A stretch of DNA of 64,000 nucleotides from Paludibacterium paludis (GCF_018802605.1 NZ_CP069161.1:806001-870000); one strand, 5' to 3'. Positions 1-11,044 are shown, counted from the stretch's first letter. Made by a program: numbers and translations. The notes: generated from the sequence alone by a model not told the origin.

Positions 1-314
1 AGCTCCAGTAGCGCAGCTATACGGCCGTGGGTCGTGACAGAGCCAGTGGATGGGGCTAGCGTCCCGGTAATGATCTGCAAGAGGGTACTCTTGCCACTCC
101 CGTTGCGGCCGACGATGCCGACCGTTTCACCTTTCTTGACGTCGAAAGAGATATCCTTTAGCGCCCAAAATTCGCGGTAATACTGGCGCAGTTCGAGACC
201 AGCCAATCGCTGGAATCGCGGTAAGATCATCTGCTTGAGACGATCACGCGGCTGGTCGTAAATCTGGTAACACTTGCTCAGCCCTTCAACCTTGATGGCG
301 ATTTCAGAGGACAT
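1..314 (-). CDS. Polysaccharide/O-antigen ABC transporter ATP-binding protein (partial)
   Basis: Partial gene: the C-terminal part lies beyond position 1. Translating the minus strand from ATG at 314-312 gives MSSEIAIKVEGLSKCYQIYD and about 104 residues in all. A Walker A motif (GRNGSGKST) sits near residue 75. The insert between strand 1 and Walker A (RLKQMILPRFQRL...QYYREFWALKDISF) is typical of the Wzt/KpsT/TagH ATPases that energise export of lipid-linked O-antigen or capsule across the inner membrane. The signature and Walker B motifs are not in the window. The start overlaps the end of the permease gene by 11 bp, the usual wzm-wzt coupling. The sequence is visibly less GC-rich than the rest of the window, as expected of a surface-polysaccharide locus. 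Whether it exports O-antigen or another glycan cannot be told. Confidence 0.9.
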   Translation of the reverse strand, partial: MSSEIAIKVEGLSKCYQIYDQPRDRLKQMILPRFQRLAGLELRQYYREFWALKDISFDVKKGETVGIVGRNGSGKSTLLQIITGTLAPSTGSVTTHGRIAALLE

Positions 315-1122
315 CGGCAAACCCCTTTCTTGTCTTCTGAAACCAAGCAAAGCCAAGCAAGGCAATCAGGGTAGTTACGAACCAATAAGTAACTAATGGC
401 TGAATATCGGGTAGCTTACCCCAATACAGTAAATTTCGTGTCATTTCAATGACTGGTGTCACCGGATTAAGGTACAAAAGATGTCGGTAGCTTTCCGGCA
501 GTGCACTAACCGGATAAAAAACGGGGGTCAAAAACATGAGCACCGAAGTAAAGATACCGATGATTTGCGATATATCGCGCAGGTAAACGCCAAGCGAGGC
601 CAGAACCCAACTCAAACCCATGATAAAGAGCATGAAAGGAAAAACAATGACTGGCATGAGTAGCGCTGTGGCATGGGGCATCCCAAAAAATACACCATAC
701 GCCAGCAACCAAACGCCGAGACTGATTAACGTGTGGAACATCGCAGCCAACAAGATTACAACTGGCAATATTTCCAGCGGATACACAACTTTTTTTACAT
801 AATTTACGTTCGAGAGAATCAAACTCGGCGCACGGTTAATGCATTCGGAAAATAGGCTAAACATCATCAGGCCAGCGAAGAGCACCAGTGCAAACTCAGT
901 TTTTGAGTCGCTCCCAGTATCCCAACGCGCTTTGAACACTACACTGAAAACAAATGTATAAACAGCAAGCATGAAAAGCGGATTAAAAAACGACCAGAGC
1001 AGCCCGAGTGCGGAACCACGATAGCGTCCGAGCACCTCCCTCTTGGCGGATGCCTTGATGAGTTCACGGTTACGCCACAAGCTTGAGAACAATGCGGCAG
1101 GAGAAGGCGAGAAGTTGGGCAT
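304..1122 (-). CDS. Polysaccharide/O-antigen ABC transporter permease (Wzm/KpsM type)
   Basis: ABC-2 type membrane protein of about 272 residues with six predicted hydrophobic segments. The N-terminal cytoplasmic stretch LIKASAKREVLGRYRGSALGLLWSFFNPL is the family hallmark of O-antigen/teichoic acid export permeases. I chose ATG at 1122, which is preceded by AGAAGG at a good spacing, over an in-frame ATG at 1143 that adds seven residues. It forms the channel for the adjacent ATPase and moves undecaprenyl-linked polysaccharide to the periplasm. The gene overlaps the ATPase start. Upstream there is only a truncated galE and then IS elements, so the original promoter may have been lost or replaced. 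Confidence 0.9.
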   Translation of the reverse strand: MPNFSPSPAALFSSLWRNRELIKASAKREVLGRYRGSALGLLWSFFNPLFMLAVYTFVFSVVFKARWDTGSDSKTEFALVLFAGLMMFSLFSECINRAPSLILSNVNYVKKVVYPLEILPVVILLAAMFHTLISLGVWLLAYGVFFGMPHATALLMPVIVFPFMLFIMGLSWVLASLGVYLRDISQIIGIFTSVLMFLTPVFYPVSALPESYRHLLYLNPVTPVIEMTRNLLYWGKLPDIQPLVTYWFVTTLIALLGFAWFQKTRKGFADVL

Positions 1123-1159
1123 CAGCGTGAACCTTCTGTGCAATATGAAATTTTCGGAA

Positions 1160-1291
1160 TCATATGTAACCTTGTGGATTGTATTGTTGCCAACGCCAGT
1201 AGTCTTGGCACATGGAGGCTAAGTCGCGTTCAGCCTGCCAATTCAGTAGCGGCTTAGCCGATTTGGGGGCGGCATAACATACCGCAACTTC
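1160..1291 (-). pseudogene. galE: UDP-glucose 4-epimerase, 3' fragment truncated by an IS
   Basis: Only the last 43 codons remain, reading EVAVCYAAPKSAKPLLNWQA and ending in WRWQQYNPQGYI before TGA. This is the conserved GalE C-terminus (R-PGD-A-CYA-P..A...L.W.A...L..MC.D.WRWQ..NP.GY). The rest of the gene is missing: the frame runs straight into the terminal repeat of the IS3-family element at 1292, and no other galE sequence appears on the far side of the IS cluster in this window. The epimerase interconverts UDP-Glc and UDP-Gal for surface glycans, so its loss beside wzm/wzt may alter the polysaccharide unless another copy exists. Confidence 0.85.
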
Positions 1292-1299
1292 TGTAGTGG

Positions 1300-2539
<1,240 letters not shown>

Positions 2540-2660
2540 ATGACAGTGCGTCGCCATGAACTGACCGATGAAGAATGGGCGGTGCTGAAGCCCGTCTTGC
2601 CCCATAGACTAACGGCTGGCCGCCGCTATCACGATCACCGCGCCATCGTGAACGGCATTA
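2540..2660 (+). pseudogene. IS5-family transposase, 5' fragment
   Basis: Forty codons starting MTVRRHELTDEEWAVLKPVL and continuing PHRLTAGRRYHDHRAIVNGI. This is the conserved N-terminus of IS5-family transposases (RHELTD..W..L.P.LP....GR...DHR..(L/V)NGI). The frame is cut at 2661 by the inverted repeat of IS3 copy 2, and the remaining ~250 codons do not resume after that element, so the transposase is dead. It dates the IS3 copy 2 insertion as later than the IS5-type element. Confidence 0.75.
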
Positions 2661-2668
2661 TGTAGTGG

Positions 2669-3855
<1,187 letters not shown>

Positions 3856-3917
3856 TCATTTTCCTCGGTAGGTGATTATCCCACCTATCGAGGTGTCCGG
3901 AATCATTAGACCGTACA

Positions 3918-4107
3918 TGGGCGCCCCCGATTGCCAAGCAATCTTTTGTGATGCGAAACAAGGTTGAGATTGCAGCCATACATCCGGACTTTGATGAGGC
4001 CGTCGCCTCTGTCCCTGATGGAATTTGCTGGTCAAGGCCTTATCACTACATCGTGCTTTTGACACTCGGTCTAACTCAGGCTTGCTTAACCACGGTCTCA
4101 CCTGTCT
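3918..4107. other. Short unassigned segment between two IS elements
   Basis: About 190 bp between the right end of IS3 copy 2 and the left end of the next IS. No frame on either strand gives a protein I recognise, and it does not continue the interrupted IS5-type transposase. Probably a scar of an older mobile element. Confidence 0.4.
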
Positions 4108-4128
4108 TGCCAGGTAATCCCCCCATTT

Positions 4129-4980
4129 TTAGCTGTCGGCTAAAGTAGAGGTAATCTGGCTGTATGCCAGTTTCTGTTTCGGGGTGATGCCGCCGAGCGC
4201 CATATTCGGGCGCTCATAATTGTATGTCCAGATCCAATCCGTTGCATATTCCTGTACCTCAGCAATCGAATCGAACAGGTAATGCCCGAGCCAATCGTAA
4301 CGCACCGTCCGGTTATAGCGCTCGACATACGCATTCTGCTGGGGCTTTCCCGGCTGGATATGTTCCAGCCGAATGCCGTGCTTTTCGGCCCATCGCGTCA
4401 GCGTAGCGCCGATGTATTCAGGCCCATTGTCACTACGAATCACTTTGGGCTTGCCACGCCATTCAATGACCTGATCCAGGGCGCGCACCACACGCTCTGC
4501 CGGCAATGACAAGTCCACATCCATGGCTAACGCTTCTCGGTTGAAATCATCGATCACGTTGAACAGCCGGTAGCTACGTCCATCCGACAACTGATCGTGC
4601 ATGAAATCCATCGACCAGCACTCGTTCACGGTGGCTGGTACCGCCAACGGTTCCGGCTTGGTGCGGACGATGCGCTTCCTGGGCTTGATACGCAAGTTCA
4701 GTTCCAGATCACAATAAATCCGGTAGACCCGTTTGTGATTCCAGCGATATCCCTTCACGTTGCGCAGGTACAAAAAACATAGGCCAAAGCCCCAATTGCG
4801 TTGGTTATGGGTTAAACGAATCAGGTGCTCGGCAATCTCTTCATTGATCGCGCTGGACTTTGCCTGGTAGCGATAGCAGGTTTCGCTGATGGCAAATGTC
4901 TGGCAGGCCAAGCGGATGCTGACGCCTTTTGCTTGTACGGCGTACTGCGCCATCTCGCGTCGGCGAGACGGCGTCATCAC
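4129..4980 (-). CDS. IS3-family OrfB transposase (rve/DDE integrase), intact
   Basis: 283 residues, starting [20 protein letters not shown]. It contains the HTH_21-like N-terminal region and an integrase core with all three acidic residues: Asp in [11 protein letters not shown], Asp in [12 protein letters not shown], and Glu in [11 protein letters not shown], followed by the usual C-terminal W..YN..RP...LGG.TP block. The frame is complete, with no internal lesion visible. It catalyses strand transfer of the element when made as an OrfAB fusion. Because orfA appears damaged at its N-terminus, the element may not be autonomous. Confidence 0.9.
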   Translation of the reverse strand: MMTPSRRREMAQYAVQAKGVSIRLACQTFAISETCYRYQAKSSAINEEIAEHLIRLTHNQRNWGFGLCFLYLRNVKGYRWNHKRVYRIYCDLELNLRIKPRKRIVRTKPEPLAVPATVNECWSMDFMHDQLSDGRSYRLFNVIDDFNREALAMDVDLSLPAERVVRALDQVIEWRGKPKVIRSDNGPEYIGATLTRWAEKHGIRLEHIQPGKPQQNAYVERYNRTVRYDWLGHYLFDSIAEVQEYATDWIWTYNYERPNMALGGITPKQKLAYSQITSTLADS

Positions 4981-5238
4981 TTTTTTGCCATGGCCTCCTG
5001 AATGATCTCGGCCTTGAGCCGTTCCTCGGCATACATCTTTTTGAGGCGACGATTCTCGTCTTCAAGCTCTTTGAGCCGGGCCATGAGCGATGCATCCATG
5101 CCGCCGAACTTGGCTCGCCACTTGTAGAACGTTGCAGAGCTGATGCCGTGTTCACGGCACAGCTCAGGCACAGGGCTACCGCCCTCTGCCTGCTTGAGGA
5201 TGGCGATGATCACTGTCTGAAAAGCGGGACGTCTTCAC
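4977..5238 (-). pseudogene. IS3-family OrfA, probable N-terminal frameshift
   Basis: The body, VIIAILKQAEGGSPVPELCR..., with HTH (ISSATFYKWRAKFGGM) and coiled coil, is open from 5213. Homologues begin M-K-(T/S)-S-R-F-(T/S)-D-S-Q-I-(I/M)-AILKQ. Just upstream, in a different frame, the DNA reads GTG AAG ACG TCC CGC TTT TCA GAC AGT (from 5238), which is exactly that start, and two bases of the Gln codon are then missing. So either the protein is frameshifted at codon 10 or a shortened OrfA starts at the internal GTG at 5213. Confidence 0.65.
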
Positions 5239-5428
5239 GCAAAATTCCCTTCAATCCTGTTGGAGAAAATTCTACTTCAGACGACGACTAATTTCAGGGG
5301 GGATTACCGGGGTACGCATGCTATCATGTCTTGCTTTTCACATGAGAGAGTGAACCTAAGGTGTACTTCGCCGACATGTGTTCATGCGATTGCCGGTGGT
5401 TGACGAATGTCCTGCCACCAGATTTGAA

Positions 5429-5460
5429 AAGCCGCTTGGATAACACCAAGCGGCTTTTTT
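5429..5460 (+). terminator. Rho-independent terminator upstream of rlhA
   Basis: Perfect 11-bp stem AAGCCGCTTGG / CCAAGCGGCTT with a 6-nt loop and a run of T. It lies only about 30 bp before the rlhA start and there is no gene upstream on this strand except the IS, so it may end a short untranslated RNA or a gene lost to the IS insertion. Confidence 0.8.
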
Positions 5461-5488
5461 CCGTTTGTTTTCTGGAGTCCGGATCACC

Positions 5489-7447
5489 ATGCGCCTTCTT
5501 CCCCACCAGCTCGAACTTCTGGCCCCGGCCAAAACCGCCGATATCGGCCGCGAAGCCATCCTGCACGGCGCCGACGCGGTGTACATCGGCGGGCCGGCTT
5601 TCGGCGCCCGCCATAACGCCGGCAACGATGTGGCCGATATCGCCGGGCTGGTCGAGTTCGCTCATCGCTATCATGCGCGGATTTTCGTGACGCTCAACAC
5701 CATCCTGCACGATGCCGAACTGGAGCCCGCCCGCGATCTGATCTGGTGGCTTTACGACGCGGGTGTCGATGCGATGATCATCCAGGACATGGGACTGCTG
5801 GAAATGGATCTGCCGCCGATCCAGCTGCATGCGAGTACCCAGACCGATATCCGTACGGTGGAGAAGGCGCGGTTTCTGGCCGATTCGGGTTTTTCCCAGA
5901 TCGTGCTGGCGCGGGAGCTCAATCTTGCCCAGATCCGCAAAATCCATGAGGAAACGGATGTCGCGCTGGAATTTTTCATTCATGGCGCGTTGTGCGTGGC
6001 CTATTCCGGCCAGTGCAATATCAGCCATGCCCAGACCGGACGCAGCGCCAACCGTGGCGACTGTTCGCAAGCCTGCCGGTTGCCCTATACCCTCGTCGAC
6101 AAAAACGGCGGCGTGGTGGCCTTCGACAAGCATCTTCTGTCGATGAAGGACAATAACCAGAGCCATAATCTCGAAGCGCTGATCGATGCGGGCATCCGCT
6201 CGTTCAAGATCGAAGGGCGCTACAAGGATGTGGGTTATGTCAAAAACATCACGGCGCATTACCGGCGCCTGCTGGACGAACTGATCGAGGCCCGTCCCGA
6301 GTTCGCCCGTTCCTCAAGCGGGGAATGCACGTTCTTCTTTACGCCCGACCCGGACAAGACCTTCCACCGCGGCGCCACCGACTACTTCGTCAACGAACGC
6401 AAGCCCGACATCGGCGCCTTCGATTCGCCCAAGTTTGTCGGTGTCCCGATCGGCGAAGTGACGCGGCTGGGCAGCGACTGGTTCGACATGACGGCCACCG
6501 AGCCCTTGCACAATGGCGACGGCCTCAACTACATGAAAAAACGCGAGCCGGTCGGTATTCAGGTCAACCGCGCCGAAGCGCTGGGCGACGGCGCCTGGCG
6601 GATCCATCCGAACGAGCCGATGGCGATGCTCGAGGGGCTGCGGATCGGCAGCGCGATCAACCGCAACCGGGACCACCAGTGGGAGCTTGGCCTGACGCGC
6701 AAGTCGGCGGAGCGCCGCATCGATGTCTGGCTGCGGCTCGCCGAACGACAGGATGGTTTGGCGCTGACCATGACCGATATCGACGGCTGTACCGTGACCG
6801 TCGAAGCGAAGACGGGGTTGTCGGAGGCCCAGCAGGGCGAGCGCGCCCTGTCGGGGATGCGCGATCAATTGGCCAAACTTGGCAATACGCCGTTCCTGGC
6901 CCGCGAGGTGGTGCTCGATCTGTCCCGTCCCTGGTTCGTGCCGGCTTCGGTGATCAACGGGCTGCGCCGCGATGCCGCGGATCAACTGATCACGGCCCGG
7001 GTGGCGTCGCTGGCGCGCTTGCCGCGCAAGGCCCCCGTCGAACCGCCGGTACCGTATCCGGAAGCGTCCCTGAGTTTTCTGGGGAATGTGTTCAATGCGA
7101 AAGCCTACGCCTTTTACGTTCGTCACGGTGTGAAGCTCATCGAGGCCGCTTACGAAGCGCACGAGGAGGACGGCGAGGTGCCGCTGATGATCACCAAGCA
7201 TTGTTTGCGCTTCTCGTTCAACCTGTGCCCGAAACAGGCCAAGGGCGTGAAGGGCGTAATGGGCCAGGTGCGCGCCGAGCCGATGACCCTTGTCAACGGC
7301 AACGAAACGCTGACCCTGAAATTCGATTGCCGCCCCTGTGAAATGCATGTCATCGGCAAGATGAAGAAGCACATTCTCAAGTCTCCGCCGCCAAGTACGG
7401 TCACCGAATCGCCGGTGACGTTTTTCCGCAAGCGTCCGCCCCATTGA
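5489..7447 (+). CDS. rlhA: U32 family protein RlhA (23S rRNA C2501 hydroxylation)
   Basis: 652 residues from ATG at 5489, chosen because GGAG precedes it and the family starts with MRLLPHQLELLAPAKT; a TTG eight codons upstream lacks support. It belongs to peptidase family U32. The N-terminal half is a TIM-barrel-like domain (ELLAPAKTADIGREAILHGADAVYIGG) with the family Cys pattern GALCVAYSGQCNIS...NRGDCSQACR, likely an Fe-S site. The C-terminal half carries further conserved cysteines (FNLCPKQ, DCRPCEMH). The length matches E. coli RlhA (YdcP, ~650 aa) rather than the shorter TrhP. In E. coli RlhA hydroxylates C2501 of 23S rRNA using prephenate-derived chemistry. A strong terminator follows. 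Confidence 0.88.
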   Translation: MRLLPHQLELLAPAKTADIGREAILHGADAVYIGGPAFGARHNAGNDVADIAGLVEFAHRYHARIFVTLNTILHDAELEPARDLIWWLYDAGVDAMIIQDMGLLEMDLPPIQLHASTQTDIRTVEKARFLADSGFSQIVLARELNLAQIRKIHEETDVALEFFIHGALCVAYSGQCNISHAQTGRSANRGDCSQACRLPYTLVDKNGGVVAFDKHLLSMKDNNQSHNLEALIDAGIRSFKIEGRYKDVGYVKNITAHYRRLLDELIEARPEFARSSSGECTFFFTPDPDKTFHRGATDYFVNERKPDIGAFDSPKFVGVPIGEVTRLGSDWFDMTATEPLHNGDGLNYMKKREPVGIQVNRAEALGDGAWRIHPNEPMAMLEGLRIGSAINRNRDHQWELGLTRKSAERRIDVWLRLAERQDGLALTMTDIDGCTVTVEAKTGLSEAQQGERALSGMRDQLAKLGNTPFLAREVVLDLSRPWFVPASVINGLRRDAADQLITARVASLARLPRKAPVEPPVPYPEASLSFLGNVFNAKAYAFYVRHGVKLIEAAYEAHEEDGEVPLMITKHCLRFSFNLCPKQAKGVKGVMGQVRAEPMTLVNGNETLTLKFDCRPCEMHVIGKMKKHILKSPPPSTVTESPVTFFRKRPPH

Positions 7448-7490
7448 CGGCGTGGTAATTGGTGGTACTGTTCCGATTGGTTATCATGTG

Positions 7491-7520
7491 AAACGGCAAT
7501 GACAAAATCATTGCCGTTTT
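7491..7520 (+). terminator. Terminator after rlhA
   Basis: Perfect 12-bp stem AAACGGCAATGA / TCATTGCCGTTT with a 5-nt loop, followed by TTTTC. It separates rlhA from the dehydrogenase gene. Confidence 0.8.
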
Positions 7521-7576
7521 CTATGCGCGGAGCGAGGCCAACCCTGGCTCCGAACAAAAACAGTTGGAGAGAGACC

Positions 7577-8611
7577 ATGAGTGTGTTCGAGTTGCCCGAT
7601 TTCGACGCCCACGAGGCCGTCGTTCATGTTTGCGATGCCGCTTCCGGGCTGAAAGCGATCATCGCCATTCACAATACCCGCCGTGGTCCCGCCATGGGGG
7701 GCAGCCGCATGTGGCGCTACGCCGATTCGACCGAAGCGGCCACCGACGCGCTGCGCCTGTCGCGCGGCATGACCTACAAGAATGCCATGGCCAACCTGCC
7801 GATCGGCGGCGGCAAGGCCGTCATCATCGGCGATGCCCGCTCCCAGAAAACCCCTGAGTTGTTCCGCGCGCTGGGCCGTGCCGTCGAATCGCTGGGCGGC
7901 CGCTACATCACGGCCGAGGATGTGGGAACTGCTCCGGCCGATATGCATCATGTGCGGGAAACCACGCGCTATGTCGCGGGACTTTCCGGCGAGTTGGGCG
8001 GGCAGGGCGATCCTTCCCCCGCCACGGCGCTTGGTGTGTTCGTCGGTCTGGGCGCCGCGGCGCGTCACCGGCTCGGCGCCGACTCGGTGAAAGGGCTGCA
8101 TGTCGCGATCCAGGGGCTCGGCCATGTCGGATTCGATCTTGCGCGCCAGTTGCACGAGGCGGGCGCCCGGCTGACCGTCACCGATATCGACCGTGGTGTT
8201 TGCCTGGCCGCGGCGGAGGCGTTCGGCGCGAGCGTGGTGGCGCCCGAGGAGATCGTCGATGTCGAGGCGGATGTGTTTGCGCCTTGCGCGCTGGGCGCCT
8301 CGCTCAATCCGTTGACGCTGCCGCGGCTGAAGTGCCGGGTGGTGGCAGGCGCGGCGAACAATCAGCTCGCCACCGACGATATCGGAGACCGGCTGCGCGA
8401 TGCCGGCATCCTTTATGCGCCCGATTATGTGATCAACGCCGGCGGCATCATCAAGGTGTGCGCCGAGTACTTCGGTGAATCGCCGCACAGCGTGGAAGGG
8501 CGAGTGCGCGCCATCGCCGATACGCTGGCCGATGTGTTCGCGCGCGCCGACAAGGACGGCATCGCCACCAACCGGGCGGCTGATGAACTGGCGCGCCAGA
8601 AGCTCGCTTGA
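7577..8611 (+). CDS. Leu/Phe/Val-type amino acid dehydrogenase
   Basis: 344 residues from ATG at 7577, preceded by GGAGAGAG; an in-frame start at 7499 would run through the terminator stem. Glu/Leu/Phe/Val dehydrogenase fold. The N-terminal substrate domain has the catalytic Lys in the glycine-rich stretch LPIGGGKAVIIGD and a second Lys in RGMTYKNAMANL. A conserved Asp is in AEDVGT. The Rossmann domain starts at GLHVAIQGLGHVGFDLARQL (GxGxxG), with Asn in VINAGGIIKV. The length and the hydrophobic-substrate motif match NAD-dependent leucine dehydrogenase, which reversibly deaminates branched-chain amino acids; phenylalanine dehydrogenase is the main alternative. Confidence 0.85.
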   Translation: MSVFELPDFDAHEAVVHVCDAASGLKAIIAIHNTRRGPAMGGSRMWRYADSTEAATDALRLSRGMTYKNAMANLPIGGGKAVIIGDARSQKTPELFRALGRAVESLGGRYITAEDVGTAPADMHHVRETTRYVAGLSGELGGQGDPSPATALGVFVGLGAAARHRLGADSVKGLHVAIQGLGHVGFDLARQLHEAGARLTVTDIDRGVCLAAAEAFGASVVAPEEIVDVEADVFAPCALGASLNPLTLPRLKCRVVAGAANNQLATDDIGDRLRDAGILYAPDYVINAGGIIKVCAEYFGESPHSVEGRVRAIADTLADVFARADKDGIATNRAADELARQKLA

Positions 8612-8612
8612 C

Positions 8613-8652
8613 GACAGAGGGGCGAGCCGCGTGCGCGCTTCGCCCCTCTGTC
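8613..8652. terminator. Hairpin between convergent genes
   Basis: 13-bp stem GACAGAGGGGCGA / TCGCCCCTCTGTC with a 14-nt loop, placed between the stops of the dehydrogenase (plus) and the astacin-like gene (minus). There is no strong T-run, so it could be a bidirectional terminator or an mRNA-stabilising hairpin. Confidence 0.6.
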
Positions 8653-8662
8653 CGGAGCCCGG

Positions 8663-9937
8663 TCATTTCAGGTAGAAGTCACCGGTAAATCCGCCGGTTT
8701 CCGAGGTGGGCAGATTCGGCCCGGTACCAAGGTTATGCAGCCGGATGCCGAACGATTCGTTGTACGCCACGCCGGCTCCAGGAAAATCAACCGACACGAT
8801 ACGCCCCGCCAGGATGTTCCACTGCTGTCCGGATGCGTCGTCGCGGCACGGCTCCATGGCGATGGTGTACAGTCCGAATCTCGGGCTGAGGCATACGTCG
8901 GGGCGGGCGGCCGAGCGTATCCGCTGCCTGTCATCGTAAATCCATGTCTGATGCGGCTTTGCCGCCGTGCAGCGTTGCATGGTCGGGGAGGCGCCGATGG
9001 CGCGCAAGGGCGCCTGCCGGGCAAGCGCCGGATCGCTGTCCAGGCAATGCATTCTGTCCAGGGCGACGAAACGAATCGTGCCGTTGGCCGGAGGGACGGG
9101 TTGGGCTAGGGCTGCGCGCCGTGCCGCGCCAGGATAGAGTTTCGCCAGGCGCGCAACGGTGCCCGTGGTCAGCCATGATGGTGTCGTGAAGGGTGGCGTT
9201 CGCGATTCGCGGCCTTCGCGTGGCCAGTAGTGCATGACCGAATAGGTGTCATACAGCAGCCCGATTCCTTGAATCATCGTCCAGTTGTCATACCACCTTG
9301 GCAGATCGGTGGCGGACATGGTGCCCATCGCCGGAACGTTGAACCGTATCGCAGTATCGCTGCGCTGGTGTTCATGGCCCAGGCCGAGTATATGGCCTAT
9401 CTGGTGGAGCGTATCCGGAATGGATTGCATGCACGAAGTCGTCATGGCGACACGCTGGATGCCTCCCGTCATGCCCAATTCCGACGAGCATTCCGAACCA
9501 TGGCGCGTCAGTAACACGCGGTTGCGCCGCTGCGGCTCCTCGGTCAGGCGGATGCCGGTCTGGCGGAACAGAACCGCCGCGGCTTTCCGGAAGGTTTTTT
9601 TGCCTTCCTCGGAGTAGTCGGCGCCGAATTCGTACGGAACCCCATCGCCGTTCCACAGACGGCGCAAGGGACGGGTTCTGATGTTCTCGTCCAGTTCGCC
9701 CCTGAGCAGTTTGGCCTGCCATGGGGGCACACCATAGGTGTTCACCTGCGTCCATTCGCCGATCCGGATATCGTCGATCATGGCTTGCCCGTCCACAACG
9801 CGCACGGCAATTTTTTCGCCTCGGTCATGCTCGGTGACGGTTTCAATGCGCTCGGTGGCCTGAGCCACGTGCAGCGGAAGCGCCAGGAGTCCCAGAGTAA
9901 AAAGGTGTTTGGCTGAATGACTCATCGATTGTGCCAT
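8663..9937 (-). CDS. Secreted astacin-like (M12A) protein with ricin-type lectin domain; catalytic Glu replaced
   Basis: 424 residues from ATG at 9937. A signal peptide is evident (HLFTLGLLALPLHVAQA). The middle is an astacin metalloprotease domain with zinc motif LHQIGHILGLGHEHQR (about residues 177-192) and the Met-turn YSVMHY. The family motif is HExxHxxGxxHExxR; here the general-base Glu is Gln (residue 179, codon CAG at 9401-9403 on the minus strand), while the three zinc His and other signatures are intact. The C-terminal ~120 residues form a ricin-type beta-trefoil with QxW-like repeats (HQTWIYD, GQQWNIL), so it probably binds glycans. The change predicts loss of proteolysis but not of zinc binding. 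The start is uncertain (9937 or 9925). Confidence 0.82.
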   Translation of the reverse strand: MAQSMSHSAKHLFTLGLLALPLHVAQATERIETVTEHDRGEKIAVRVVDGQAMIDDIRIGEWTQVNTYGVPPWQAKLLRGELDENIRTRPLRRLWNGDGVPYEFGADYSEEGKKTFRKAAAVLFRQTGIRLTEEPQRRNRVLLTRHGSECSSELGMTGGIQRVAMTTSCMQSIPDTLHQIGHILGLGHEHQRSDTAIRFNVPAMGTMSATDLPRWYDNWTMIQGIGLLYDTYSVMHYWPREGRESRTPPFTTPSWLTTGTVARLAKLYPGAARRAALAQPVPPANGTIRFVALDRMHCLDSDPALARQAPLRAIGASPTMQRCTAAKPHQTWIYDDRQRIRSAARPDVCLSPRFGLYTIAMEPCRDDASGQQWNILAGRIVSVDFPGAGVAYNESFGIRLHNLGTGPNLPTSETGGFTGDFYLK

Positions 9938-10092
9938 GTTATGAAAAGAACGGTCCGACATTAGCAGGGGCGTCAGTTGTCCTGCAGAAAGACGGATCTG
10001 CATATCTCGTAGGGGTTTTCCTGTACTGGATATCATGGCCGGGCCGGCTTGCGTACCGGCGTTTCTCAAAACATTCGTGCTATGCTGTGCGC

Positions 10093-10971
10093 ATGGCCCG
10101 CTATTTGATCCCTCCTCCGGTCAAGCTGGCCCCGTTCATCCGCTATTTCCATGTCGAAACCGGCGTGACAGGGGAGCTTGTCGTGCCGGTCACCCCGTTT
10201 CCCCAGATCGGCCTCATGCTCGCCGGCAACAGCCGGGTGTACGAGCTGGACGGACGCCTGAAAATGGAGGCGTCCCGCACATTTCTGACCGGTCCCTCTT
10301 CCCGTCCCATCCGTCTTCAATTGTCGCCCGGCGCCGCTTTTATCAGCATCCTGCTCAGGGTCGGGCAATTGCCGCGCCTGTTTCCCCTGCATTGCAACCA
10401 TCTGGCGGATACCTCCTGGCCGCTTGACGACGTGATCGGCGTGCGGGAGGAGGCGGAACTGTTTTCCCGCGTGATGGATGCTCCGTCGCTTGGCGGGCGG
10501 ATTTCCCTGCTGGGCGATTGGCTTCTCGCGCTGGCCGGCATGCGCGAACCACGCGGCGCCGATGCGTTTGTCCTTCCTGCGCCGCGCCTTTATCTGCCCT
10601 CAGACGAACTGGCCCGCCAGAGCGGGCTGGGCGTGCGGCAGTTCGAGCGGCGCTTTCTCGCCAGTTACGGCATGCCGCTGCGGGAAATGCGGCGCATGCT
10701 GCGCTTCGTCAATATGCTGGCGGTGCTGATCGTGAGGCCCTATGCCCATGGCCGGCTCGGTTTTCTGGCCCAGGAGTGCGGTTACTTCGATCAGGCACAC
10801 ATGATCCGCGATTTTCAGTTGCTGGCCGGCATGACTCCCGGCGAATTCCTGTCGGCGACCGCCGACGCTGGCCGAACGGAGCTCGGGTTGATGCGCTATG
10901 CCGGCGATGAGCGGGAGCTGGTGTTCGGCTGCCGCAACGAGGAAGTGCAGATCGTGGGATTTCGTGGTTGA
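10093..10971 (+). CDS. AraC-family transcriptional regulator
   Basis: 292 residues from ATG at 10093 (MARYLIPPPVKLAPFIRYFH). Residues up to about 150 form the N-terminal sensing domain seen in many AraC proteins (cupin-like, APFIRYFHVE...VPVTPFPQIGLML). The C-terminal ~100 residues carry the two HTH motifs, LARQSGLGVRQFERRFLASY and FLAQECGYFDQAHMIRDFQLLAGMTPGEF; the second is a near-consensus AraC signature. The ligand is unknown. It faces away from the astacin-like gene and lies 74 bp before the orphan nuoB, so either could be a target. An ORF extension upstream to 9931 overlaps the divergent gene and is not supported. Confidence 0.85.
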   Translation: MARYLIPPPVKLAPFIRYFHVETGVTGELVVPVTPFPQIGLMLAGNSRVYELDGRLKMEASRTFLTGPSSRPIRLQLSPGAAFISILLRVGQLPRLFPLHCNHLADTSWPLDDVIGVREEAELFSRVMDAPSLGGRISLLGDWLLALAGMREPRGADAFVLPAPRLYLPSDELARQSGLGVRQFERRFLASYGMPLREMRRMLRFVNMLAVLIVRPYAHGRLGFLAQECGYFDQAHMIRDFQLLAGMTPGEFLSATADAGRTELGLMRYAGDERELVFGCRNEEVQIVGFRG

Positions 10972-11007
10972 TGTCGTGTCGGTACAAGCCGGTGGCGCGG
11001 CCAAGGG

Positions 11008-11031
11008 CTAGAGTCTCCGTTCGGACTTTAG
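11008..11031. promoter_or_regulatory. Inverted repeat upstream of orphan nuoB
   Basis: CTAGAGTC and GACTTTAG arms separated by 8 bp form an interrupted dyad (CTAnAGTC-N8-GACTnTAG) ending 14 bp before the GTG start of nuoB. Its shape resembles operators of MerR-family activators, which sit between -35 and -10 elements with a long spacer. No MerR gene is in the window. Confidence 0.45.
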
Positions 11032-11044
11032 CCTGGAGAAAACG

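Larger units (their letters stand above)
4112..5310 (-). mobile_element. IS3-family element, second type
   Basis: About 1.2 kb, unrelated in its ends to the two copies above. The inverted ends share the 12-mer GGTAATCCCCCC: forward at about 4113-4124 and inverted as GGGGGGATTACC at about 5297-5308. The exact outer boundaries are uncertain by a few bases. It encodes OrfA and OrfB on the minus strand, overlapping by 4 bp at 4977-4980. It sits directly upstream of the rlhA leader. Confidence 0.8.
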
